Shown here: positions 23,721 to 35,056 of the stretch, one piece after another
Position numbering within the stretch: position 1 is the first letter of the stretch
How the letters are laid out: the number at the start of each line of letters is the position of its first letter
Assembly (NCBI RefSeq): GCF_033115175.1
Contig: NC_084831.1
Span: 10,078,540-10,142,539 of the forward strand
Reading direction: 5' to 3'
DNA from: Lepus europaeus
Taxonomy: Eukaryota; Chordata; Mammalia; Lagomorpha; Leporidae
Length of the DNA: 64,000 bases
Made by a program: the position numbers and the translations under genes
Notes under the pieces: model-generated
Database searches by the model: none
What the model saw: only the letters and a program-made list of their open reading frames with translations
What the model was told of the DNA's origin: nothing

Positions 23721-24332
23721 CGTCCCTTCCAGAGCTGTTCTAGTTCCCATGGCTGCGTGGACTTAGCGGTACAGAGTGCTCACGGTCTGAACGGGGTCTT
23801 GAGTTTCATGGCTCCGGGAATTAGACCTAGGAAAGCCGCTTCTGTTCTGCAGGGGCTGGGGTCCCACCTGGGAAGACGTAGTGCTGGGCGTAACTCAAGC
23901 CACTGGGGGCTGGGCCACTTCCAGGACGTAGCTTCCACTGGCCTGACACGGTGGCCTGGTGGCCTCAAAGGCCAGGCTCAGCCGGAACTGCCCATCAGAG
24001 CACCTGCCTGTGATCCCTGCTCAGGACTGGGGGTTCCAGAGTAGGGAAGCTGGGTCCAGGAGAAAGGACTGGAAGCTGCGGGCCTTTTGTGACCTGACCT
24101 GAGCTGTCCCGGGGCATCGCTCCTGCCGTCCTGTGCTGGACGGAGCAGTCACAAACCCGCCCAGACTCAAGGGCATGGGATGTCACTTACACCAGACTCT
24201 CTGCTGGAGCTAGGGATTGGCAGAACAGGAAGACAAACCCTGCCCCCGGGGGGCCCCCAGTTAGCATGGGGAAAACGGGCATAAAAAAAAGAATTGCAGG
24301 ACAGCCTGCCTGGCACTCCTGGGGCCACTGTG

Positions 24333-24712
24333 GAGTGCTGTGGGTGTGGCTCCTTGGAGCACATGGGAGGTGCTGAGGGCATGGCTCCTTGGAGCACCTG
24401 GGAGGTGCTGTGGGCATGGCTCCTTGGAGCATGTGGGTGGTGCTGTGGGGCGTGGCTCTTTGGAGCACCTGGGAGGTGCTGTGGGCGTGGCTCCTTGGAG
24501 CATGTGGGTGGTGCTGTGGGGCGTGGCTCCTTGGAGCACCTGGGAGGTGCTGTGGGCGTGGCTCCTTGGAGCATGTGGGTGGTGCTGTGGGGCGTGGCTC
24601 CTTGGAGCATGTGGGAGGTGCTGAGGGTGTGGCATCCTTAGTGCTACCTGGGAGGTGCTGAGGGCGTGGCTCCTTGGAGCACGTGGGAGGTGCTATAGGT
24701 GTGGTGCCCTTG
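24333..24712. repeat. 35/36-bp minisatellite with 71-bp higher-order pairing, about 11 units
   Basis: TCCTTGGAGC or a close variant recurs at 24351, 24386, 24421, 24457, 24492, 24528, 24563, 24599, 24635, 24671 and 24707. In the middle, ACCTGGGAGG units alternate with ATGTGGGTGG units, giving 71-bp dimers (35+36). The outer units are more diverged. Confidence 0.95.
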
Positions 24713-25269
24713 GAGCATGTTGGAAACTCTCACAGTGGAATCGCTGTTTACCAAGAGCCCCCCATGCTGTTTGCTTCTCTCCACCAACCCCATCCAGCGT
24801 GCCTTGTGCTCTGTCGGGTGCGGCTGAACCTTCCAGGAGTAAATCGTCCAGTGGTAAGCAGGTGTTTCCAGCCGTACCAGAAAAGCCAGCCGAGTGGCTG
24901 GGCAGATAACAGCCCCGCCAAACGCCTCCCAGCCCTGCCAAAACTGGTCGGTGCAGAAACAAGCAGGACAAGTGCCCCACTGGCCCGGGGCTGCAGAACT
25001 CTCTCCAAGGCCTTGCAAATCGCCTGAGGCCCTTAAGGCACTGGCCCCAGGGGACAGGACACCAGCTTTTTGCCACCCGTGCCTCGCCATTATTGCCACC
25101 TTGCCTTGGGCTCGCTTGGCCATGCATCCTTCATCCCAGAAGTGTCTTCCGAGTGCTGGTTTTGGGAGGGCCAGGTCGTGAGCCCTGGGCGTGCCACAGT
25201 GAACCACACATGGTGAGCCTGCCTTCGGGAGCCTTGGTCCCGAGTTCTGTACCCACTCTCGAGCACTGG

Positions 25270-25370
25270 CTGGTGGAGCCGGGTAGACTCTGGAGCCGGA
25301 TTATCTGGGGTCAAGTCCCAGCTTGAAGACTCCTAGCAGTGAGACCTCATGAGAACGCCTCGCCCTCCTG
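25270..25370 (+). repeat. MIR, 5' part
   Basis: GTAGACTCTGGAGCCGGATTATCTGGGGTCAAGTCCCAGC..AGCAGTGAGACC. Confidence 0.6.
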
Positions 25371-26109
25371 TTCCGAACTTGGCTTCTTCATTGAGAGACC
25401 GAGGGTGATAAGAGAATCGTGTTGGCTTGCGGTTGGGATTTACAAATGCACCTGCTGTTGCTCACGGCAGCGGCGGCTTCCTCTTCCCTTCTGCGCTCAC
25501 AACCAGCTCCTGCAGGGCCAGGGGCCGTCTTTGCTCCTCCTCTGTGCCTCTCAGGGTCTTCTGAGCTGCCCATGGAACCAGCGCTCCATAAACTCCCATC
25601 AAGGCTTTAGGACCCCACGGTGGAAAGTCACTCTGAACAACCCTGTTCTTCTAGGAACAGCCTGAAGGGTGGCTGGACGCACGCTGCTCTTGGGCTCCCA
25701 GTCCTGGATTGGCAGGACTCGCCTCTCTCCTGGGACAGGTTGCCCCCTCCCTGTCAGCGTCAGTTTCTATGTATGCGGAAGAGGGGACTGGTCCACCGGG
25801 AGACTGCCAGCCTGTGAAGTCAGGGTGGCCTGCACCCTGCCCAGGATGGAGTGCACTCCTGGTTTTGGTCCAGGAGGCTACCGCTGTAGACCGGACACCG
25901 CCACCAGTCCAGAGCTTCAGGCGTGGGGTGGAAGAGTTCGCGCCACACATGGCAAGTGCTGACTCTAAGGGTGAAGAAGTGAGAGGTCAAGGTGAGAAAG
26001 TACCACGTAGGGCTCAGCCCCCTGTGCTCCAGAGGCCTCCCCTACCCTCCCTGCACACAGAGGGCAAGTAGGAATGGTTGCAAAAAGAAGAGCAGTGAGA
26101 GAACATCTC

Positions 26110-26320
26110 TGAAAACTGATTGGCATTTGTCGAGCACTTACAGTCTCCCCAGGCTCTTCTCACGGGGGAGTTTGTCCATCTCCGCCAATAACTCTGCGGA
26201 GTGGGTGCCGCCGTCTACCCCTTACACAGGTGAAGAAACTAAGCCTTGGCAGCTGGAGAGGTTGCCAAGGACTCAGCTGGGATGCAAAGCCGGCCATCCA
26301 GAGCTGCTCCTCGGCCCCCT
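26110..26320 (-). repeat. MIR-like, antisense
   Basis: GCATTTGTCGAGCACTTACAG..CCAATAACTCTGCGGAGTGGGTG..CTTACACAGGTGAAGAAACTAAGCC..AAGGACTCAGCTGGGATGC. Confidence 0.65.
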
Positions 26321-26354
26321 ACTGTAACTCCAGGAGTGCTTGTCCAGTTGGTAT

Positions 26355-26640
26355 TTGCTTATTTATTTTCATTTTGTTTGAAGTGCAGAGACAAAGGTTT
26401 TCCAACCTCTGGTTCACTCCCCAAAAGCCTACAACAGTCAGGGCTGGGCCAGACTGAAGACAGGAGCCTGGAGCTCTGTCCAGGTCTCCCACGTGAGTGG
26501 CAGGGACCCAAGCACCTGGGCCACCACTGTTGGCTCTCTGTGCGTTAGCAGGGAGCTGGCTCAGACGCCGAGAACCAGAGACTTGAATAAGGGACTGCCT
26601 ATGGGGTGCGGGCACCCCAAGAGGTGGCTCAGCTCACCAC
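26355..26640 (-). repeat. CSINE, antisense, old
   Basis: TTATTTATTTTCATTTTGTTTGAAGTGCAGAGAC, then TTTTCCAACCTCTGGTTCACTCCCC and GTGCGTTAGCAGGGAGCTGG. Follows an antisense MIR. Confidence 0.7.
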
Positions 26641-26928
26641 ACCACACACCCCACCAAGGCAGGGGGCTCTCCCAGGAGCTCCGTAGAAGCCGTGACCCAC
26701 GCCAAGTACCTGGAGCGTCTTCTCCAAGGCTTTGTCCTCTCTGAGAGGGACACCCTGGGTGTGGCAAAGGAGCACCCTCTACAGACCCCGCCTCCTGCTC
26801 CCCACCCCTCCCGTGAGAGGACCAAGCCCAACATTCTAGAACAGATTGCTGGACATTCAAGGCCTCCGCCTCTGCCCACCCCCTCACACACATACAGACA
26901 AGAACTTCTGATTAAAAATCGGAAAATC

Positions 26929-27245
26929 AAGGCCAGCGCTGTGGTGCAGTAGGCTAAACCTGTGCCTGCAGTGCCAGCATCCCATGTGGGCTCCAGTTCG
27001 GGTCCTGACTGCTCCACTTCCGATCCAGCTCCCTGCTATGGCCTGGGAAAACAGTAGAAGATGGCCCAAGAGCTTGGGCCCCTGCACCCACGTGGGAGAC
27101 ATGGAGAAGGCTCCTAGCTCCTGGCTTCAGCCTGGTCCAGCCCAGGTCATTGCGGCCAACAGGGAAGTGAACCAGTGGATGGAAGATGTCCTGTCGCTCC
27201 TCTCTCTCTGTAACTCTGCCTTACAAATAATAAATAAATGTTAAA
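26929..27245 (+). repeat. CSINE
   Basis: AAGGCCAGCGCTGTGGTGCAGTAGGC head, CATCCCATGTGGGCTCCAGTTC body and an ACAAATAATAAATAAATGTTAAA tail. Confidence 0.9.
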
Positions 27246-27427
27246 AAGAACACCAGCATCACAAGCATCGTGCCCCTGTCCTAAATAATCAGTGAGCACG
27301 TACTACTCTGTGTGTACGGAAGTAAGGCCGTGCGACCTTGGTCTGAGCGCGCCTCTCTCCTGGCAAGGACGTTTGCTGCTGGAGCCGCCGAAGCTCGGGG
27401 CTGGACGCATTTCTGAAGGTCACTAGG

Positions 27428-27545
27428 AGCAGAGTGTCTCACACTTCACCTGGGTGGCTGTCGCCTGGGAGGTCTTGGTAAAAATGCATGTTCTGATTCG
27501 GTAGGACCTGGGATCGGGTCATTCTAGCAAGTTCCGCGGGAAGCC
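27428..27545 (+). mobile_element. MER5/MER20-type hAT fragment
   Basis: GTCTCACACTTCACCTGGGTGGC..CACCTGGGAGG-like block, TTGGTAAAAATGCATGTTCTGATTCGGTAGGACCTGGG and CTAGCAAGTTCC follow the order of the MER5/MER20 consensus. Confidence 0.6.
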
Positions 27546-28544
27546 AGCCCAGCCGCCTGTCTCACACCAAAGGGTTTCTCATAGCTGGGCAGGAAATGCT
27601 GCGTGCGGGTGCCCTTGAAGAAGAAACACAGCTGGCGGCGGCGTGCAGGGACGAGGCAGGGCCGACCTGAGCCCCATGGAGCGTGCCACACAAAGCCATG
27701 CTCCCGAGGGAGTCTGCCGGGGAAAGGGGGCAGTGCCTGTCCACAGAGCACGCCTGGGAGGGTGCCTTGAGTCCGTAGCGGGGTCTTCAAACAACACTTT
27801 AACGAGAAATCAAGAATCAACCAAAATCACCTTCCTCCGGGTTCCCCTCCATTAACCTGGAAGTGAGGGTGCAGTCACCCCTTGCTCGCTCGCCTGCACA
27901 CAGGCGCCCACTCTGAGACCTTCAGCCCGCTCTGAGAAGGGCCGGCCTCTCCCATCTGTCCCCTGCCCACCTCTGCCCAGCCACGCCCACTTCCTCCAGC
28001 TCTCCAAGCCCCCCTCCTCCTGCGTCAGGGCCCCCCATAGACTGCACCTCTGGTTTTGGCACAGAATTGATCAAAATGGGGGCCTCGCTGGACTCCTCGC
28101 CTCAAGTCACACCGTCGCCTTAGCCGGCTGCAGGTCGGGGGTCTCTGCTCTCCACTGGCCTGGTTCTGGAGCCCAGTGCTTCACCCCAGCAGGTGGTCAA
28201 GGATCCTCGTGCAACGCACAGCCCCGCCCCCGCCCCGCCAGCCATCACTGTCCATCACTCGCTGCGGGGCACACACGTGGCTGTGTGGATGCAGGGTTCT
28301 CAGCGTCAGAACTGGGACATTCGGAGCCAGATCCTTCCTTGCCGTGGGGGTCTCCTGTGCCCTGTGGGCTGCTGAGCAGTCCCTCTGTCCCCCACCCCCA
28401 CATGCCAACGGCATCCCCCCACCCAGGTGTCCCCGGGCACTGCCAGATGCCTTCTGGGGCAGAAGACCACCCCCAGCTGAGAACCATGGGATAAACATAT
28501 ATGTACATGTGCACACACCTGCGTATACACATAATGGTCATGAA

Positions 28545-28715
28545 GAAGCAGAATGGAAAGCCAAGTTTATTTTGGTGCCAAGAAAACCTTGAAATCTGCG
28601 CAGTGTTTTCATAACACACATTTTCCATGGAGGTTTTGAAGATCCTTCAAATGCATGTGCCTTAGCCATTTTTGCACCAAAGTGCGTATTTTCCACAAAC
28701 ACTTGAAGTACCTTC
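28545..28715. repeat. Unassigned interspersed-like stretch
   Basis: AAGCCAAGTTTATTTTGGTGCCAAGAAAACC..TTTTGAAGATCCTTCAAATGCATG..CATTTTTGCACCAAAGTGCG is A+T-rich and has the look of a lagomorph LINE 3' region. The stretch at 63800-63940 (TTTTGCACCCAAAAACTCCCCTCTAAGTGCG..CCATGAACT) shares its TTTTGCACC(A/C)AA core and adjoining GTGCGT. Family not identified. Confidence 0.35.
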
Positions 28716-28721
28716 ACACAT

Positions 28722-29045
28722 GCACACACACACACACACTTGCATGTGCTTCAGGGTTTACATGTGTATATGTTCATATATGTGCTTGAACATGTGTGTG
28801 TGCATGTGAGTGTATGTGGGTGTGAGTGGGCGTGAGTGTGGCTGTGTGGGGGTATGGGTGTGTGAGTGGGGGTGACTGCATGTGCATTTGTGTGGGGGGT
28901 AACTGTGAGTGTGGGGGGGTGACTGAGTGTGTGGGGGGTGACTGAGTGTGTGAGGTGGGTGACTGTGAGTGTGGGGGGTGACTGTGAGTGTGTGTGGGGG
29001 GTGACTGTGTGTGTATGCGTGTGGATGTGAGTGTGAGTGACTGCG
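28722..29045. repeat. (CA)n followed by a TG-rich array with a TGACTG minisatellite
   Basis: (AC)n to 28740. Then TG-rich sequence from about 28770, with GTGTGGGGGGTGACTG-type units of about 20-30 bases repeated between 28870 and 29010. Confidence 0.85.
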
Positions 29046-31267
29046 ACTTGGCTGTGCTCCTGCCCCATCCCCGACACGTAGTGCAGTGCGGGCCCCAGGA
29101 GGCACCCCTGAGCCCTGGGCAGGGACTGCGCAGGCGCCCCAGTGCCCCCGCCCCGCGCTGGCTGTGAAGGTTAAGCCAGAGTTGTTAATCTGTGTTTCAT
29201 TCAGCTCAGCGCTGGGATTGGTCATTGATCCCCGGATGCTCATCTGCTCCCCCATCTCTTCCCCGTCCCTGTCCTCTCTCGGGTCCTACCTCCTGCCTGC
29301 CGTAACCCCACCTTGCCCGTCGTCTTCCCCAAACTGACAGTAATGACGCGTTCTCCTGCCGTGTGTGAAGCCGCACCTTGGAGGACAGGGGCTCAGCCGG
29401 GCAGGAGAACCGTGACCCCAGCACTGGCCGTGGCTTCCGCCAACCCCCGGGCGCTCTCACCGCCCTGTAGCCCAGAGGTGGGAGTAGGGAGCCCGCGTGG
29501 CCACTGAGCTGGTGGACTTCCCACCCCAGAGGACCTCAGCATGGCGGCGATGTCCGGAGTGGAAGAGCCATTTCCACGAAGCGTGTCTTAAGTCCCTGCA
29601 GAACCTCCACGACCCCCTCCTCCGTCCCCCACCCCCACCCTGGACTACCCACAGGACCCCCAGCTGGGGACCGAGGGCCGGAACTGGTCACTTTCCCTTG
29701 CGGCTCCCACTAATGAGCGCTCGGGGGCTTAATGAGAACGAGGCGTGTCTTTTCCCGCCTCTCCACTCACTCTTGCCTTGACCTGTGTCATGCGGGTGGG
29801 TGACTGTCTCAGGCCCCGCCCCCGCCCCGTGGGGTGTCCACCGTGTGCACTTTCGCTCACTGCATGGACGGGGCGTACATGCGCCCTGCAAATACCTCAG
29901 AAGGAAAGGAAGAGAGGAGTGGTGAGGAGTGAGACGCCGGCACTGGGGCCCCGTCCGACCGTCCCCCGGGGTGATGGCCGACCAGGGTATTACATGACAG
30001 GGGACGCTGCTGTCACCATCGGGCCCTCGCAGCGCCTCTGTGAGGTCCCCCGTGCACCCCATGTGCCTTAGCAGTGCTTCCAGAGGCTCCCAGGCTCAGC
30101 GGCTCTGCCCAGACTCGCAGCCGCCCCTGCCTGAGCCTCCAGCGTGCAACACGAGCTCTGTCCCTGCCTGCCTGCCCTTGTCCTGCGGATCAGCAGCCCG
30201 TCAGGCTCCTGGGGTCCCCAGGCCGGAGGGTCCCCAGTGGTCCCACTCTGAGCACAGGAGCAGCTCCAGAGGTGTGTGGGGGAGGGAAGAGGTGAGGGAT
30301 CCTGGAAGTGACACAGCGTGCCAGTCAGTGCCCCAAATGATTATTATCTTCAAAGCACGTTCTGGTTGCTAAAGAATGAATCACTCCCAATATACATTCT
30401 GGAAGGGGCTAATTTTAACGCAATCGAACATGTCAGAGATGATCTTACGCGTTTCTGGGTATTTCTGTCTCCCAGGGAAAGGGCCACTCCCTCGCGCCCC
30501 TGTGCTGGAAGTCACTGGCCTCGGGGGTCAGGTAGGGTGGGGTTGCTACGCCGCCGTAACAGAGGCCCCCAGCGTCTCGGTGGTCACAGGTTTCTTTCTC
30601 GCTCAGGCTGTGTACCCAGGGCAGCGCCACAGTGTCTGTGCTGTGGGTCAGCTCGCTCCAGGAGCCAGGCCCCCGGGGCAGCCTCTCTGGGAAAAGAGAA
30701 AAATGCAAGCTGTGCAGTCTCACAGCTCCTGCCCAGAGACCCGGGCTAGTGTCCTCTTTCATTGACAGGACCAAGTCGCAAGGCGGGCCCTGCCAGCAGG
30801 GAGCGCAAGAGCCTCCCCGGGAGGGCCTCCGACTCTCCCACCCTGTGTCCTCGCTTGTCCACGTGGGATTACACTGGGCCAGCTGGGCCCCACCCTGTCG
30901 GCGGGGTGGGCACTTTGGACAGGCGATAGATGGTTGAGTCCCTCTTGCCCTTCCGCTGTCAGCCATGTGAGGAGCGGGACGAAGACCTCTCCCTGCCCCC
31001 CACCCCAGCACTGTGAAAATCAGATGCCTGCTCTTTCCAAAGACCCCAGTCCCTGGCACTTGGGCCTAGCATCCCCAGCAGACGAAGCCGACCACGATGC
31101 GCTGAGAGCGTGTTTAGGGATTCTGAGGTGGCCCCTAAGGGGACTGTGGTGGCTGTACCCCGTGTGGATTGGCCTCGGCAGTGTCGTGGTCCATGAAGAA
31201 AGCAGGACAGAGCACCGCGCATGTCCTGATGCTGTATTTCAGCCTCAGAAAACAACGCTGCTAAGCA

Positions 31268-31545
31268 TTTGGCACAGCGGTCGAGGCTCCGTCCGGGCGT
31301 GCACGTCCCATAGTGGAGCGCCTGATCGGAGTCCCGGCTCCGCTTCCGGTTTCAGCTCCCTGCTAGTGTGCACGCTGGGAGACGGCAGTGACAGCTCACG
31401 TCGTCGGGTCCCTGCCACCCACATGGGAAGCCCAGAATGAGCCTGGCTGTGCCTTACCTGTTGCAGGCATTTGGGAAGTGAACCAGCCGATGGGATATCT
31501 CTCTCTGTTTGTCTGTCTGTCTCTGCCTTTCAAATAATTAACTCA
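31268..31545 (+). repeat. CSINE, diverged
   Basis: TTTGGCACAGCGGTCGAGGC head, CGGAGTCCCGGCTCCGCTTCC body, CCACCCACATGGGAAGCCCAGAATGA and a TCAAATAATTAACTC tail. Confidence 0.7.
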
Positions 31546-32023
31546 AAGAAGGCACTAACAAACCCCAAGGCTAATTGTTATAATAGTGACTTCTGTTGGC
31601 AGAGGCAAGGGCTCCGAACCAGGGACAGGCCGACGGGCCGTGTTCTGGGTGTGCGGGAGTATGGGGTGGGGAGTTTTGTGTTGTTTTCTGTATCACACTT
31701 CAGAACTCACAAGTCTATTGCATATTTTTATTATTTCGTACATCAAGTATGACGTAAGAATTTATTTCTAAAAGAACGGGCATGGGTTTCAGAAATAGGC
31801 CTGGCTTTGCATCTCACAGCCTTGGGCGCCACCTGCCCACATCCGCCAGCCAGGGACAATGACGGGACACGGGAAGGAGCAGAGATGACGTAGAGAGAGC
31901 ATTAGCACAGGGCTGCACGGACAACGCTCCCTAAAGGTGATGAGCGGTGCAGGGCTCAGTAAAGTGCTGCTAAAGGCTTGGCCCGGGGGCGTGGCCTTTC
32001 AGGGCCCTTAATGAGCCAGGGCT

Positions 32024-32038
32024 GGGGGGGGGGGGGGG
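32024..32038 (+). repeat. Poly-G run (15 G)
   Basis: Fifteen consecutive G after GCT, in a GC-rich stretch. Confidence 0.9.
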
Positions 32039-32179
32039 CGTCCCCAGGCTGCAGAGGTGCTGAGCGAGCCGCCGCTGCAGGCCTGTTGCGGTCTCCAGCC
32101 CAGACTGCACCGGAGTGGCGCCAGGGGTGCGGGGAAGGTGTAACCTGGAGTAGAAGGCAACAGAGGGGGCGATTAGCAT

Positions 32180-32217
32180 GGGCTGGGCTGGGCTGCGCTG
32201 GGCTGGGCTGTGCTGGG
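32180..32217. repeat. (GGGCT)n short tandem repeat
   Basis: About seven GGGCT/GCGCT/GTGCT pentamers. Confidence 0.8.
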
Positions 32218-32624
32218 TCAGGGTTGCAGTGACGTCAGCCATCACTCAGGAAGCCGGAGCCACGCAGGGGGTCTTCAGGAGCCACCTGTCTGCAGACACT
32301 CCTGGGGCTTGCTGGGCCTCCATCCCTGAGGATATCCTAATGCCACGTACTCAGAGCAGGCCCGGAAGGGCCAGAGAGGTGAAGGCCTGGGTGCAGCTGC
32401 CGGCCGTGGGGTCCCCTCCTTCCCCCTGCTCGGGAGGCAGTTCTGGTTTGCATCCTCTCCCCCAGCCTCTCGGAGGGTCCCCAGGGACCGTGACCCTCCC
32501 CAGTTCCCCCAGGCACCGTGACTGCCCCTCCCGCCCTGCGTGGCGTCTCCACGCTGCTCCGTGCCTGCTCAGGGTCTGTTTTGTGAGGAGGAGCCCCCAC
32601 CCTTCCATGGTGGTCAGGTCCTCA

Positions 32625-32960
32625 TCACTATCACGAGACACCTGAGGCCAGGCAGCTTTATGAAGAAAAAGATGCGTTGAGCTCAGGGTCCCGCGAGGTC
32701 AAGGCCCACCCAGGGCAGTGGCCTCCTTGCTGACAGAGTCCCAAGGTGGGGCAGAGTAAAACCACCAGGGGTCAAGAGCTGAGGCCAGGGACCCCACCCA
32801 GGTGACCCCAGCAAAGGCCCGCCGCTGGACAGCTACTGCCCCAGTGCCCACCCGCCGAGCCCCTCTCAGCAGGGAACTGGTGTCAACTGGCACACTCAGG
32901 CCACCTCCAGAGGTCGCAGGTGGCAACCTCGGGGAACAGAGCCCCCGTGAGCTAAGGTCA
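32625..32960 (+). mobile_element. Possible MaLR/ERVL-type solo LTR remnant
   Basis: CACTATCACGAGACACCTGAGGCCAGGCAGCTTTATGAAGAAAAAGATG resembles the start of MST/MLT LTRs. TCCTTGCTGACAGAGTCCCAAGG further right is less certain. No internal retroviral genes seen. Very old and incomplete. Confidence 0.35.
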
Positions 32961-32964
32961 AGTG

Positions 32965-33215
32965 TTGTAAGAGGAGCAGGTGTTTGGCCCTGCACTGAAG
33001 ATGCCCACATCGAAGGCCCTGGGTTCGAGTCCTGGCTCTGACTCCCGACTCCAGCTTCCAGCCCGTGCAGACCCTGGGAGGCAACAGGATGGCAGATGGA
33101 GTAGCTGGGTCCTTGCCATTCCTGTGGGAGATCTGGGCTGAGCTCCTGGTGGATGGGGGTTCTCTCTCTCTCTCTCCCTCCTCTCTCTGCCTCTCAAACA
33201 ATAATAGAAAAAAAA
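32965..33215 (+). repeat. CSINE, diverged and shortened
   Basis: CCACATCGAAGGCCCTGGGTTCGAGTCCTGGCTCTG, then GTGGGAGATCTGGGCTGAGCTCCTGG, a TC run and CTCTCAAACAATAATAG. Confidence 0.65.
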
Positions 33216-33918
33216 AGTAGCAGGTGTTATGTTGCATACCTGCTGGGAAGGGAAGAGTGGGGTGGATCCCAGAGCTCCAAGTCCGAAGCCAGGAGCCTGC
33301 CCGGGGGACCACAGGGGCTGTGCAGACCCTGCCTGCCAGTCTCCATCACCCTCCAGCTCTGCGAGGTGGGGCTTTGAGGAGGCAAATCGTGCTCAGCTGG
33401 AACCACAGGGAACGGACAGGTTGATGCAGGAAATCCGAGTGTCTCTGTGATGGAAGACTGAGCACAGAGCCCTTTCTGGGTAGCCCCCGGGAAAAATGGC
33501 TCCGTGGTGTGCGCAGCCCGATTTCCTGATGGAGAAATCCATCTTGGAGACGTCGTGTGACCTCTCCACAGCCCCAGGGTGGCGCAGGGCCCCAGTCACT
33601 TTCTGGGTGCTGGGACGCTGACTTGTGGCAGCAAGGATGGGACAAAGACACCGAATCTGCCAACCCAGGACATCCCGTGAAAGCTGACAGTGCGCAAATT
33701 CCCGATGCCAACCGGAAGTCTTGCTCCCTTCTGTAGCAGGGGCTCCGTGAGGGGTTCTGCAGGTCGGGATTCTGAACGAGGAGCTGACATCAGAGTGGGA
33801 TCCGCAGGCTCCACGGCTGACCCACCAAAGGCTCCCGGGTTACGACCCAGAAGTCGGTATTTGCACAAGCCTTCCGCGCGCTGGGTTAAAGACCACTCAT
33901 TTAAAACTGCTCTTATTT

Positions 33919-34260
33919 GGCCGGCGCCGCGGCTCACTAGGCTAATCCTCCGCCTTGAGGCGCCGGCACACCGGGTTCTAGTCCCGGTTGGGGCACCGAT
34001 CCTGTCCCGGTTGCCCCTCTTCCAGGCCAGCTCTCTGCTGTGGCCAGGGAGTGCAGTGGAGGATGGCCCAAGTGCTTGGGCCCTGCACCCCATGGGAGAC
34101 CAGGAGAAGCACCTGGCTCCTGCCATCGGATCAGCGCGGTGCGCAGGCCGCAGCGCGCCTACCGCGGTGGCCATTGGAGGGTGAACCAACGACAAAAGGA
34201 AGACCTTTCTCTCTGTCTCTCTCTCACTGTCCACTCTGCCTGTTTAAAAAAAAAAAAAAT
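33919..34260 (+). repeat. CSINE, young subfamily, with 11-bp target duplication
   Basis: Flanked by TGCTCTTATTT at 33908-33918 and 34261-34271. Starts GGCCGGCGCCGCGGCTCACTAGG and matches the copy at 8479 closely over its full length. Ends in an uninterrupted A-run, a sign of recent insertion. Confidence 0.95.
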
Positions 34261-34299
34261 TGCTCTTATTTATATGAGAAAATGTCCATACACCGCTCT

Positions 34300-34520
34300 T
34301 GAATTAAAAAAAAGGACGGGTAATCTACATAATGCTATCAAGGTTCTGGAAAATTCTATGTTGTCCTATGTTTCTCTAAAAGGGAAAACAGCCAAGTATT
34401 ATGATTAACAAGGGCAGTACAATTTTATAGATGATTTAGGTTTTTCTTCTGACTTACTCTGACTCGTGAATTTTAATGCCATGAGTACACATCCCTTTTA
34501 AAACGAGAATGGTGTGACGT
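34300..34520. other. AT-rich unique stretch next to a young SINE
   Basis: 220 bases much richer in A+T than the neighbourhood (ATAATGCTATCAAGG, GTATTATGATTAACAAGGGC, TTTTATAGATGATTTAGG). No repeat family or ORF recognised. Could be conserved single-copy DNA or an unrecognised old LINE piece. Confidence 0.35.
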
Positions 34521-34989
34521 TATCTCCATGGCAGGGGTGGGGTGCGGTGGGGTGGTCAGAAGTTCCCGGCGCTCCGGGCGCTGCAGTCCCTGGGTGAGGT
34601 TTTATGGTGCCTGGGGCTCTGCTGGTGTGACCCGGAAGCTACTGGGAGGATCCCCACCTCCACCTCCTGCCTTTGCTCCAAAGGACCTGGGAGCCGAGCA
34701 GGTGCACGCAGGGAGGATGCTGGCCAGGCAGGGCAGAGCCAGACGGGGTGGTGGCAATGCTGTCAGCTGTGCTTCGGTTCCCGGCTGAAATGTGTCTCGG
34801 GGTCTCCGGGGAGCCCAGCCTGCACCTGCTACCGGCATTTAATTCTCAACTCCAGGGACAGACCCTCCTGGCAGAGTAGAGTGGGGACCCAGCCCTGGGG
34901 CTTGCCCCTGGGCATCTCTGACAGCCCAGGCCCCGTGATGCCCTCCCTGCACCCTCATTATGGGAAGGGAGACATCTGCCTTTGGGGCC

Positions 34990-35056
34990 TTCTCTCTCTC
35001 CTCTCGCTCTCGCTCTCGCTCTCCCTCTCGCTCTCGCTCTCTCACTCTCGCTCTCT
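34990..35056. repeat. (CTCTCG)n array
   Basis: Alternating CTCTCG, CTCTCC and CTCTCA hexamers, unusual in keeping several CpGs. No SINE body is attached. Confidence 0.88.

Larger units (their letters stand above)
16621..29045. other. Gene-free region between tetranucleotide arrays and CA/TG array
   Basis: Outside listed repeats, 16621-17244, 17601-18529, 18691-19034, 19366-19720, 19984-20357, 20631-21734, 22461-23044, 23721-24332, 24713-25269, 25371-26109 and 27546-28544 show no recognisable gene. 17060-17244 is A+T-rich (CTTTAAAAAGCC, GTTTAGTTGTTGTCATTGATCG) and may be conserved. Confidence 0.55.

Noticed and set aside
24261-24661. Several overlapping open frames with regular HAPRSHAHSTSQV or EVLWAWLLGA repeats; also CRISPR-like spacing
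   Set aside because: All are translations of the 35/36-bp minisatellite. Units are contiguous with no unique spacers, so this is not a CRISPR array, and no start or splice context supports a protein.
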